From positions 47,417 through 111,416 of the forward strand of contig NZ_CAKKLJ010000008.1 of NCBI RefSeq assembly GCF_918698005.1: a stretch of 64,000 bases of DNA, written 5' to 3'. A program made the position numbers and the translations under genes. Numbering within the stretch: position 1 is the stretch's first letter; each line of letters begins with the position of its first letter. This document shows, piece by piece, positions 1 to 6,709 of the stretch. Source of the stretch: Microbacterium sp. Bi121 (GTDB lineage: Bacteria; Actinomycetota; Actinomycetes; Actinomycetales; Microbacteriaceae). The notes below the pieces were generated by a model. The model was not told the DNA's origin. It saw nothing but the letters and a program-made list of their open reading frames with translations, and searched no databases.

Positions 1-92
1 TCGGCACGCGCGGCGAGGAATTCGGGATCGTCCGCGGAACGGGAACGGGTGAGCGCGGCGACTCGCGCTCGAGAAATTGACTGGGCAGACAT
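1..92 (-). CDS. N-terminal part of a hypothetical protein, cut by the window edge
   Basis: Only the first 30 codons are visible, beginning MSAQSISRARVAALTRSRSA. The start is an ATG with a GAGG ribosome-binding site 8 bases upstream. A TTGACA-like hexamer lies further upstream (155-160, minus strand) in the 154-base gap before the integrase gene. From memory, the pattern ARxxxAALTRSRxxDDPE occurs at the start of small hypothetical proteins in actinobacterial genomes and mobile elements, but I cannot check this. Next to a serine integrase it is most simply read as cargo of the same integrated element, continuing to the left. The function is unknown. Confidence 0.55.
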   Translation of the reverse strand, partial: MSAQSISRARVAALTRSRSADDPEFLAARA

Positions 93-246
93 GACAAACG
101 CCTCACGAAGTGGAAGAAATGTCATCGCATTCCCAGGTAGGGAGTGGAGATCAATGTCAACCCGCCGTGAGGCGAATGGTTATGTACTTGTGCTCGGTAG
201 CCTAGCAGCTAATGCCTGGTGATGAGTGGTTTTCACCATTCCAGCC

Positions 247-1680
247 TCATGCGCCTGCCTCGCCATCGCGCCAATCAATACGGATGCGGTCAAGGTCCGG
301 AATCGGGTTCCCCTCCGCATCGCGTCGGCGGCGTCCCGGGCGGCTCTTCGCGATCGTCGCGACCAGTCCCATCTCTTCGATGACTCGACGCTTCTGCAGC
401 GTCTCCAGTCGCTTCCAGCGCGTTGGAACAGACTTCGCGAGCGCAAGGTCAGTCAGTGGAGATTCGCGCCGCAGAGAGGCGAGACGGCCCGCCTGGGCGT
501 CGATCTTCGACGTCAGGTCCGTAGCCTGCTGGCGGGCGCGCGTACGGTCGAGCACGCCCTCTGCGAGCAAGTCGAGGACGTCATCTCGACGCTTGCGCAG
601 CGCAGCCAACTCCAGTTGCACCGGCTCAACGTCGGGCACCTCGCGCAACGCACGTACAACCCGCTTGTCGGCCAGACGACCGAGCACGACGCCTTCGATG
701 ACCGGCTCGACGTCGGCGGCCGAGATCGACACACACCAGTTACTCGTACAGGCGTACACCTGGCGTCCGCGATCGGGCCGCGCGAGCATCCGGCCGCCAC
801 AAACGTCGCACACCAGAAGGCCCGACAGCAGGTACTTGGTCGTCGTTGACCATGACCCTTTCCGCTTTCGTCCGTCTCGCGTCGCCAGGTAGTCGCTCCA
901 CGTGCGCTCATCGATGATCGGTGTCCACGATGGCTCGACGTCGTAACGCACGCCCTTGCTCTCGACGACCCCTGCATACCGGCCGTTGCGCAGCACGCTG
1001 CGTACGAGCGTCATGTTCCAGTCGGAACCGCTGAGAGTGGAGATGCCGCGCGCGTTGAGATCCGCGGCGAGCGCGTAGTAACTCTCGCCCGCGATGTAAC
1101 GCCGGAACAGCTCGCGGACTACCTCAGCCTCAGGCTCGACGATCTCGACGCGCTTATCGCGCCGCTCATAGCCGAACGGCCGACGGGAGAATTGCCAGTG
1201 CCCCCGCTCTGCGCGCTGCACGTTCGCTGCCTGCTGCCTGATCGCTTTCTGCTCGCCTTCGTACTGCGACCATGCAGCGACAGTGCGCGCGACCGCGCGG
1301 CCTGCTGGCGTCGACAGGTCCAAGGATCCGGCCGTGACCATGTGAACCGGCACCTCAAGCGAGATCACCTTCTCAAGATCACTCGTGAGACGTAGCAGAC
1401 GGTCCTGATGCCACGCGATGATCACCTCCGGCTGAGCCTTGAGCATCGCCTCGAACTCGGGCCGCACCTTGCCGTTCGTCGCTGAGATGTCGTTATCCCG
1501 ATAGACGTGCGTGATGGTCAGCCCCATGCGCTTGGCCATCGCCCGGCAATCCTTCTCCTGGCGTTCCACTCCTAGCTGCTGCCCCGTTCGATCCTGCGAG
1601 ATGCGCAGATACAGCACGCACGTCTCGGGTCCGAGGGCGTCAAAGTTCACCGACGAGTAGCGGGACGAGGAAGTGACCAT
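247..1680 (-). CDS. Large serine recombinase (site-specific integrase)
   Basis: A 477-residue large serine recombinase of the type that integrates and excises phages and integrative elements. The N-terminal resolvase/invertase domain (about residues 20-165) carries the motif LYLRISQD, with Ser28 as probable nucleophile and Arg26 beside it, followed by QLGVERQ. A recombinase domain follows (about 170-290), then a zinc ribbon with CDVCGGR and later Cys residues (about 300-330), and a helical, probably coiled-coil region rich in Arg, Leu and Glu (about 350-440). Length and domain order are complete. The start ATG has no ribosome-binding site; TAATAT 7 bases upstream suggests a leaderless transcript. 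The gene abuts a truncated Tad pilin-like gene, so it probably marks the right end of an integrated element reaching left beyond the window. Whether the element is a phage or a small integrative element cannot be seen. Confidence 0.93.
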   Translation of the reverse strand: MVTSSSRYSSVNFDALGPETCVLYLRISQDRTGQQLGVERQEKDCRAMAKRMGLTITHVYRDNDISATNGKVRPEFEAMLKAQPEVIIAWHQDRLLRLTSDLEKVISLEVPVHMVTAGSLDLSTPAGRAVARTVAAWSQYEGEQKAIRQQAANVQRAERGHWQFSRRPFGYERRDKRVEIVEPEAEVVRELFRRYIAGESYYALAADLNARGISTLSGSDWNMTLVRSVLRNGRYAGVVESKGVRYDVEPSWTPIIDERTWSDYLATRDGRKRKGSWSTTTKYLLSGLLVCDVCGGRMLARPDRGRQVYACTSNWCVSISAADVEPVIEGVVLGRLADKRVVRALREVPDVEPVQLELAALRKRRDDVLDLLAEGVLDRTRARQQATDLTSKIDAQAGRLASLRRESPLTDLALAKSVPTRWKRLETLQKRRVIEEMGLVATIAKSRPGRRRRDAEGNPIPDLDRIRIDWRDGEAGA

Positions 1681-1740
1681 GCCCTAAATATTACCCCATT
1701 AGTGTTACCACCGGTAAGCCGGCGGTCATCAGGGTCACCA
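1681..1740. other. Probable attachment-site junction of the integrated element
   Basis: The coding frame of the small pilin-like gene runs normally up to about 1715-1720 and then ends in a few unrelated codons and a TAA, immediately before the integrase start. This stretch holds short inverted and direct repeats (TTACC acc GGTAA, and two TTACC copies) of the kind found in serine-integrase attachment sites. The partner junction lies outside the window, so the exact crossover dinucleotide cannot be placed. Confidence 0.45.
1688..1693 (-). promoter_or_regulatory. Candidate -10 box of the integrase gene
   Basis: TAATAT on the minus strand, 7 bases before the integrase ATG, with no ribosome-binding site between them. 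It lies inside the probable attachment-site arm, so recombination would leave this half of the promoter with the integrase. Confidence 0.4.
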
Positions 1741-1834
1741 GCACCCAGCCCGGTACGTCGCCGCGTTCGTCATCGGCGAGTTCACGCGCGTCCAGCGTGA
1801 ACTCGCCCCACCAGCTTCGCAATCGATTCATCAT
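1691..1834 (-). pseudogene. Truncated small Tad/Flp pilin-like membrane protein
   Basis: A short reading frame directly downstream of tadC, too short for a usual ORF cut-off. It encodes 47 residues: a charged start (MMNRLRSWWGEF), then DERGDVPGWVLVTLMTAGL, and it ends after seven more residues (PVVTLMG). In actinobacterial Tad loci a small single-span protein with a GDVPGWVL-type segment follows tadC. There the hydrophobic helix continues past TLMTAGL and a short tail follows. Here it breaks off in mid-helix at the border of the integrated element. I read it as the 5' half of the gene, disrupted by integration, with the other half beyond the left edge. Start at the first of two adjacent ATG codons, after an AAGGA motif. 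Confidence 0.6.
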
Positions 1835-1868
1835 GCGGTCCTTTCGTAGAGGTTGGTCTGCGGCGTCG

Positions 1869-2807
1869 TCATCCGAGCCCGAGCTGCAGGATGAACATGC
1901 CAGGAAACACGGCGAAGAGCACGGAAAGCGGAAGGATCAAGAACACGAGCGGCAGCATCATCAAGATCTCCCGACGCCCCGCCTGCTCGATCAGCGTGCG
2001 CTTGGCGTCCTCGCGAGCATCCGCCGCTTGCGCGTGCAGCACGGCAGCGAGCGGCGCACCGTGCTCGAGTGCGGCGATCACCTGATCCACGGCACGCGAC
2101 AACCCGGGCAGTCGGAGTCGAGAGGCCATCTCTCCCAGAGCATCGGCGAGCGGCGACCCGGTGCCGACGGCGAGTACGACCTGCCGCAGTTCCTGGGTGA
2201 GCTCGCCCGAGCCGATCGTCGCAACGCGCCTCAGCGCGTCGAGGAAGCCTTCCCCCGCCGACAGGCACAGCGCGAGGAACTCCAGGGTCGTGGGGAGCTC
2301 GTCGCTGAGTCGCGCGAGACGCGCCTTCACCCGCGCGGTCAGCAGCATGTCGACGGCGATCACGGCACCGACCGCGAGGATCACGGGCAGCACGGCGGCC
2401 GGTGGCGTCATGCGACCTGTGACGGCGAGAACGATGACGAGCACGCTGCCGATCGCGAACCCGCCGATGGCCCAGGCGAGCTGACGTCCGCGGAAGGCCG
2501 CAGGCTCGCCGTCGGATCCGGCCTGCGCAAGCCGCAGCGCGAGGGCGTCGCCGTCGCCGCCTCGGAGCAGTCGGGTGCGGATCCGGTGCCAGATCGACTC
2601 GGTGCCACCCACCGGCAGGATGCCGGCGATCGGGAGAACGCCGGACGGAAGAGCCGCATCGTCGACGGCATCCCGAACGTACGGCGCGATCCGGTTGGTC
2701 AGCGACGCGGCCCGCCAGCGCGGCGCTGCCGCCAGGAGGCACAGGAGGCCGGCACCGAGCAGCCCGCCCAGCAGGATCGCGGTCGCGGCATCCGTCACGA
2801 TGCTCAC
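1869..2807 (-). CDS. tadC: TadC-like type II secretion F family membrane protein
   Basis: Inner-membrane platform protein of a Tad/Flp pilus assembly system, which works with TadB and the TadA ATPase. It has N-terminal membrane segments (about residues 6-25 and 100-145), a T2SF domain with the motif ELPTTLEFLALCLSAGEGF (about 170-190), and two C-terminal hydrophobic segments ending LPLSVLFAVFPGMFIL. I chose the GTG that overlaps the tadB stop by 4 bases; another GTG 9 bases upstream is possible. It is third in the minus-strand order tadA, tadB, tadC. The next gene, a small pilin, is truncated by the integrated element. Confidence 0.85.
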   Translation of the reverse strand: MSIVTDAATAILLGGLLGAGLLCLLAAAPRWRAASLTNRIAPYVRDAVDDAALPSGVLPIAGILPVGGTESIWHRIRTRLLRGGDGDALALRLAQAGSDGEPAAFRGRQLAWAIGGFAIGSVLVIVLAVTGRMTPPAAVLPVILAVGAVIAVDMLLTARVKARLARLSDELPTTLEFLALCLSAGEGFLDALRRVATIGSGELTQELRQVVLAVGTGSPLADALGEMASRLRLPGLSRAVDQVIAALEHGAPLAAVLHAQAADAREDAKRTLIEQAGRREILMMLPLVFLILPLSVLFAVFPGMFILQLGLG

Positions 2808-3664
2808 GCGAACCACCGCCGCGGCTCAGGCAGACGACCGATCCGGATCATGATGCGGAACGCGACGACGGAGACGACCGCCCCTGCGACGATCACCGTG
2901 ACTCCCTCCGCGCTCGCGTACGCCTGAGTCCCCTCTGGCCGAAGCGCCAGCAGCAGCAGGATCACCCATGGCGCGACGACTCCGAGCACCGCGGCCCCTC
3001 TGATCCACGACTGCTTGGCCTCCACCTCGCCGCGTAGGGCTGCGTCAGCCCGTACGGACGAGGACAACGCACGCAGAACGCCGGTGAGCTCGGTACCGCC
3101 GACCTGCCGTGCCATCTTCAGCGCTTCGATGATGCGATCGGCGATCGGATCGGCGAGCGCGGTCTTCAACCGATCGATGCTGCTCTCGAAGCGCCCGGTC
3201 GCCCTGAGATCGCGCGCGAAGACGACGAACGCCGGTCGGACGGCTGTAGGCGCCGACTCGGCGAGACTCGCCACAGCATCCGGCAGCGACAATCCGACTC
3301 TGATCGCGGCGACGAGCAGATCGCACACATCCGGCCACATCTGCCTGCGTGCTTTCAGCAATCGCAGGCGACGCGCGCGAAGGAAGGCGATCGGCGCAGC
3401 GCCGGCGGCGATGGCCGCCAGCAGAGCGAGCACCGGGATGCCCGTCACCAGCCACGCCGCAGCCGCAGCCGCCAGCGCCAGCGTCACGATCACCGCGACC
3501 ACCTTGTGGCGCTCGACCGCTGCCAGACCCGCCTCATCCGTGAGCCGGGTGAGCCAGTCATCGCGACGCCCCTCCCGCTCGACGCGCTCACGGCGAGGCC
3601 ACAGCCACGGCGATGCGCACAGGAGGAGCCCGGCAGCCAGCAGCGCCCCGACGAGCAAGGTCAT
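2804..3664 (-). CDS. tadB: TadB-like type II secretion F family membrane protein
   Basis: A 286-residue inner-membrane component of the Tad pilus machine. There is a leading membrane helix (residues 2-20), a second hydrophobic hairpin (about 55-95), a cytoplasmic T2SF domain (about 105-220, including DLLVAAIRVGLSLPDAV and ARQVGGTELTGVLRALS) and a C-terminal hydrophobic pair. It overlaps the tadA stop and the tadC start by 4 bases each, so the three are translationally coupled. Length and layout are typical for actinobacterial TadB. Confidence 0.85.
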   Translation of the reverse strand: MTLLVGALLAAGLLLCASPWLWPRRERVEREGRRDDWLTRLTDEAGLAAVERHKVVAVIVTLALAAAAAAWLVTGIPVLALLAAIAAGAAPIAFLRARRLRLLKARRQMWPDVCDLLVAAIRVGLSLPDAVASLAESAPTAVRPAFVVFARDLRATGRFESSIDRLKTALADPIADRIIEALKMARQVGGTELTGVLRALSSSVRADAALRGEVEAKQSWIRGAAVLGVVAPWVILLLLALRPEGTQAYASAEGVTVIVAGAVVSVVAFRIMIRIGRLPEPRRWFA

Positions 3665-4803
3665 GTGCGCGGCTCCGCTCGGTACACGGATCGGGTGATG
3701 ATCCGCCCCTCGACGAGCTCACCCGTGGGCGCGATGACCTCCTGCACGCAGCGACCGCCGGCCGCATCTCTGGCGCAGTGGACGACCAGCGAGACGGATG
3801 CGGCGAGCGCCGGCGCGATGAACGAACGATCGATGTTGCGGCCGGCCAGCAGTGGAAGCAGGGTCAGCTTCTCCAACGCCTCCACGGCGGAGTTCGCGTG
3901 CACCGTCCCCGCGCCGGGCACTCCGGTGTTCAGCGCGAGCACCAGGTCGAGCGCCTCGGCGTCTCTGACCTCGCCGACCACGAGCCGATCGGGCCGCATG
4001 CGCAGCGCTTCCTTCACGAGGCGCCGCAGAGTGATCTCGCCCGTGCCCTCCAGACTCGCCTGCCTTCCCTGGAGCGCGACGAGGTCCGGTCCGTCGACGG
4101 CGAGTTCGAAGGTCTCCTCGACCGTGACGATGCGCTGCGTGTCAGCGCACGAAGCCAGCAGGGCGCCGAGCAGCGTGGTCTTGCCCGCGTGCGTCGCGCC
4201 GGAAACGATCACGCTCGCCCCGTCGCGCATGGCCCGATGCAGGAGCTCGGCCACCTCGGCGGGCATCGATCCGAGAGCGACGAGCGCGTCGAGCGTGCGG
4301 TAGCCGGGCAAGAACTTCCGGATGTTGACCGCCCAGGAGCCGCGGACGACATCAGCGATCGCGACGTGCAGCCGCGATCCGTCGGGCAACGAGGCGTCGA
4401 CGAAGGGCTGGCTGATGTCGACGCGGCGACCAGTGGACTGCAGCATCCTTTCGACGAGGTCGCGCAGCATCGCGTCGGTGAGTCCGAGTTCGATCCTCTC
4501 CGAAACGCCTTCCCTGGCGACGAACACGCGGTCGGCGCCGTTCAACCAGATCTCCTCGATGCTCGGGTCATCCAACAGCGGCTGCAGAGCGCCGAATCCG
4601 CTCACCGAGGCGAGGACGTCGCGGACCAGGGCCGATTCGTCGTCGATCATCGCGTCGCCGCGCGACAGAGCGAGGTCGTTGTGGCGGCGGACCTCGGCCT
4701 GCGCGATGCGCCGCGCCTCGTCCGGGGCCGACGACGGGTCAGTGCGCTCGGCGCGCAGCCGGCGACGCACACGCTCCGCGACGATGAGGGACTGCTGGCT
4801 CAC
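3661..4803 (-). CDS. tadA: TadA/CpaF-type pilus assembly ATPase
   Basis: Secretion ATPase of the VirB11/CpaF family that powers Tad pilus assembly. Visible motifs are the Walker A loop GATHAGKTT, Asp-box residues (VEETFEL), the Walker B region (RLVVGEVRDAEALD) and the His-box (TGVPGAGTVHANSA). The N-terminal domain carries DPSIEEIWLNGADRVFVAREG, typical of CpaF. I prefer the GTG at 4803, preceded by GAGGA at good spacing; an ATG 27 bases upstream (4830) is possible and would add nine unconvincing residues. It is the first gene of the tadABC cluster. Confidence 0.9.
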   Translation of the reverse strand: MSQQSLIVAERVRRRLRAERTDPSSAPDEARRIAQAEVRRHNDLALSRGDAMIDDESALVRDVLASVSGFGALQPLLDDPSIEEIWLNGADRVFVAREGVSERIELGLTDAMLRDLVERMLQSTGRRVDISQPFVDASLPDGSRLHVAIADVVRGSWAVNIRKFLPGYRTLDALVALGSMPAEVAELLHRAMRDGASVIVSGATHAGKTTLLGALLASCADTQRIVTVEETFELAVDGPDLVALQGRQASLEGTGEITLRRLVKEALRMRPDRLVVGEVRDAEALDLVLALNTGVPGAGTVHANSAVEALEKLTLLPLLAGRNIDRSFIAPALAASVSLVVHCARDAAGGRCVQEVIAPTGELVEGRIITRSVYRAEPRT

Positions 4804-4842
4804 CCCGGCATCCTCGCAAGAATCCAGCATCGGCCTCGGAAG

Positions 4843-4851
4843 TTATCCACA
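4843..4851 (+). promoter_or_regulatory. Perfect DnaA-box sequence
   Basis: TTATCCACA, the consensus DnaA box, in the non-coding space between tadA and the tRNA-Leu gene. It is a single copy with no cluster, AT-rich element or replication gene nearby, so it is not an origin. It could be a regulatory DnaA site for tadA or chance. Confidence 0.35.
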
Positions 4852-4918
4852 GCCCCGTTCGGGTTTCCCGTAGCGGCGCGGACGGAAATCCCTGCTGACC
4901 GGTGTCCGGCCGCACATC

Positions 4919-4924
4919 TAGAAT
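4919..4924 (+). promoter_or_regulatory. Candidate -10 box of the tRNA-Leu gene
   Basis: TAGAAT lies 11 bases before the mature 5' end of the tRNA, the expected place for a -10 hexamer with a very short 5' leader. A weak TTGACC-like match (CTGACC, around 4895) is a possible -35. Confidence 0.45.
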
Positions 4925-4935
4925 GAAGGGACCGC

Positions 4936-5017
4936 GCGGGAGTGGTGGAATTGGCAGACACGCAGGATTTAGGTTCCTGTGCCTCACGGCGTGTGGGTTC
5001 AAGTCCCACCTTCCGCA
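4936..5017 (+). tRNA. tRNA-Leu (anticodon UAG)
   Basis: The acceptor stem GCGGGAG pairs with CTTCCGC (one G-U), followed by discriminator A. The anticodon arm is CAGGA/TCCTG around the loop TTTAGGT, giving anticodon UAG, which reads CUA (and CUG by wobble). A long variable arm (GCCTCACGGC) marks it as class II, as expected for leucine. The T arm is GTGGG TTCAAGT CCCAC. CCA is not encoded. Confidence 0.95.
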
Positions 5018-5064
5018 CTGGCAGTAGCAACTGACCGCAGCACGAACCTGCTCGACGGGAACCC

Positions 5065-5823
5065 ATGCATCACATCGCACTCATCCCCTGGCTCGACCCC
5101 GAGTTGATCATCGGGGCTGCCGGCCCGTGGGCGCTGCTGGTCGTCTGCTTCATCGTCTTCGCGGAGACCGGTCTGCTGGTGGGCTTCCTCCTCCCCGGCG
5201 ACACCCTGCTCGTCATCTCCGGCCTGCTGACGCACACGAACGACGTGTTCGGTGTGAACATCTGGATCGTCTCCCTGCTGATCGCACTCGCCGCCTTCAT
5301 CGGTGGTGAGGTCGGCTACCTGATCGGGCACAAGGGCGGCCCCGCCGTGTTCGAACGCAAGGAATCCGGCCTGTTCAGCAGGAAGAACGTCGAGCGCACC
5401 AACGCATTCTTCGAGCGTTACGGCGGGCTCACGGTGATCCTCGCCCGCTTCGTCCCCATCGTGCGCACCTTCGCCCCGGTCGCTGCCGGCGTAGGGCACA
5501 TGCCGTGGAAGAAATACAGCCTGTACAACCTCATCGGCGCGCTCATCTGGGGTTTCGGGCTGACGATGCTCGGCTACCTGATCGCGTACATCCCGTGGGT
5601 GGCGCATCTGGTGACCGAGTACATCGACATCATCCTGCTCGCCGCCGTCGGCGGCACGGCCCTCGTGACGCTCTGGCACTACTTCTCAGAGCGCCACAAA
5701 GTGCGCAAGGCTCTCGCCGCCGGCGGCGATCCTGACACGGATGCCGACGAGGCCGCTGCTCTCACGCTCGACGCTGAGGTCTTCGACCGTGCGCCCGACG
5801 TCGACGGAGACGGCAAGCACTAG
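5065..5823 (+). CDS. DedA family (SNARE-associated/VTT) membrane protein
   Basis: A 252-residue integral membrane protein of the DedA family. Some members are linked to lipid flipping and envelope homeostasis; the substrate here is unknown. Family hallmarks are FAETGLLVGFLLPGDTLL (about residues 32-49), GEVGYLIGHKGG (about 81-92) and the conserved RFVPIVRTFAPVAAGVGHM segment (about 131-150). Four to five membrane spans are visible, then an acidic C-terminal tail. It starts 47 bases after the tRNA with no obvious terminator between, so read-through transcription from the tRNA promoter is possible. Confidence 0.88.
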   Translation: MHHIALIPWLDPELIIGAAGPWALLVVCFIVFAETGLLVGFLLPGDTLLVISGLLTHTNDVFGVNIWIVSLLIALAAFIGGEVGYLIGHKGGPAVFERKESGLFSRKNVERTNAFFERYGGLTVILARFVPIVRTFAPVAAGVGHMPWKKYSLYNLIGALIWGFGLTMLGYLIAYIPWVAHLVTEYIDIILLAAVGGTALVTLWHYFSERHKVRKALAAGGDPDTDADEAAALTLDAEVFDRAPDVDGDGKH

Positions 5824-5846
5824 ACGGCGACGGCACGCGCTGAGCG

Positions 5847-6656
5847 TCAGCCCGCGTCCTTCTTCTTCGCCCGCGAACGCTCGACGCTCGCCTTGAGCGC
5901 CTCCATGAGGTCGATGACCTCGCCGCCCTTGCCCTCTACCTCACCCTCCTCGGCGAAGGTCTCCGCGACATCGAAGGTGTCGCCGGCCTCGATCTTCGCG
6001 TCGATGAGGGTCCGCAGCTCTTTCTGGTACTCATCGACGAACGACTCCGGATCGAAGTCGCTCGAGTAGCTGTCGACGAGGTTCGCAGACAGCTCGAGCT
6101 CCTTCTTCGAGATCTTCACGTCCTCGTCGAGGGAATCGAACGCGGCCTCGCGCACTTCGTCGGCCCACAGCAGCGTCTGCAGCACGAGCACGTCTCCGCG
6201 GACCCGAAGAGCCGCGAGCCGCGTCTTCTGCCGCAGGGTGAATCGCACGATCGCCGTGCGATCGGTCTGCTCGAGCGTCTTGCGCAGCAGCACGTACGCC
6301 TTCGGCGACTTGGAGTCGGGCTCGAGGTAGTACGCCTTGTCGAGGGTCAGCAGGTCGACCTGGTCGCTCGGGACGAACTCGACCACGTCGATCTCGCGGC
6401 TGCGCTCGGCCGGCAGCGCGTCGAGATCCTCCTTGGTGAGCACGACCATCTGCCCGTCGTCCTCGTAGGCACGGTCGATGTTCTGGTAGGCGACGACCTC
6501 GCCGCAGATCTCGCACGTCCGCTTGTACCTGATCCGCCCGCCGTCCTCATCGTGCACCTGGTGCAGCGAGACGTCGTGGTCCTCGGTGGCGGAGTACACC
6601 TTCACCGGGACGTTCACCAGCCCGAACGTCAGGGCGCCCTTCCAGATCGACCTCAT
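5847..6656 (-). CDS. ku: Ku protein, non-homologous end joining
   Basis: Bacterial Ku homodimer that binds DNA ends and recruits LigD. The protein begins MRSIWKGALTFGLVNVPVKV, the conserved start of the family, followed by the beta-barrel core (YKRTCEICGEVV, about residues 45-57) and a C-terminal tail with an acidic stretch and a basic end (RSRAKKKDAG). I chose the ATG at 6656 because family members begin there; a GTG 15 bases upstream would add five residues. About 270 residues is normal. It is divergent from ligD with 53 bases between the starts, so the end-joining pair shares a control region. Confidence 0.93.
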   Translation of the reverse strand: MRSIWKGALTFGLVNVPVKVYSATEDHDVSLHQVHDEDGGRIRYKRTCEICGEVVAYQNIDRAYEDDGQMVVLTKEDLDALPAERSREIDVVEFVPSDQVDLLTLDKAYYLEPDSKSPKAYVLLRKTLEQTDRTAIVRFTLRQKTRLAALRVRGDVLVLQTLLWADEVREAAFDSLDEDVKISKKELELSANLVDSYSSDFDPESFVDEYQKELRTLIDAKIEAGDTFDVAETFAEEGEVEGKGGEVIDLMEALKASVERSRAKKKDAG

Positions 6657-6697
6657 GAGACCAGTAGACACTGCCGAGGGCTCTGGGTGCCAGAGGT

Positions 6698-6703
6698 TAG
6701 TCT
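6698..6703 (+). promoter_or_regulatory. Candidate -10 box of ligD (leaderless)
   Basis: TAGTCT exactly 6 bases before the ligD ATG and no ribosome-binding site in between, so transcription would begin at the start codon. Confidence 0.5.
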
Positions 6704-6709
6704 TTCGAC

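Noticed and set aside
1..1680. A complete prophage
   Set aside because: Only the integrase and a 92-base gene fragment are in view; no structural, lysis or replication gene can be seen here.
4843..4851. Replication origin suggested by the DnaA box
   Set aside because: There is only one box, no AT-rich unwinding region, and no dnaA, dnaN or parAB genes nearby.
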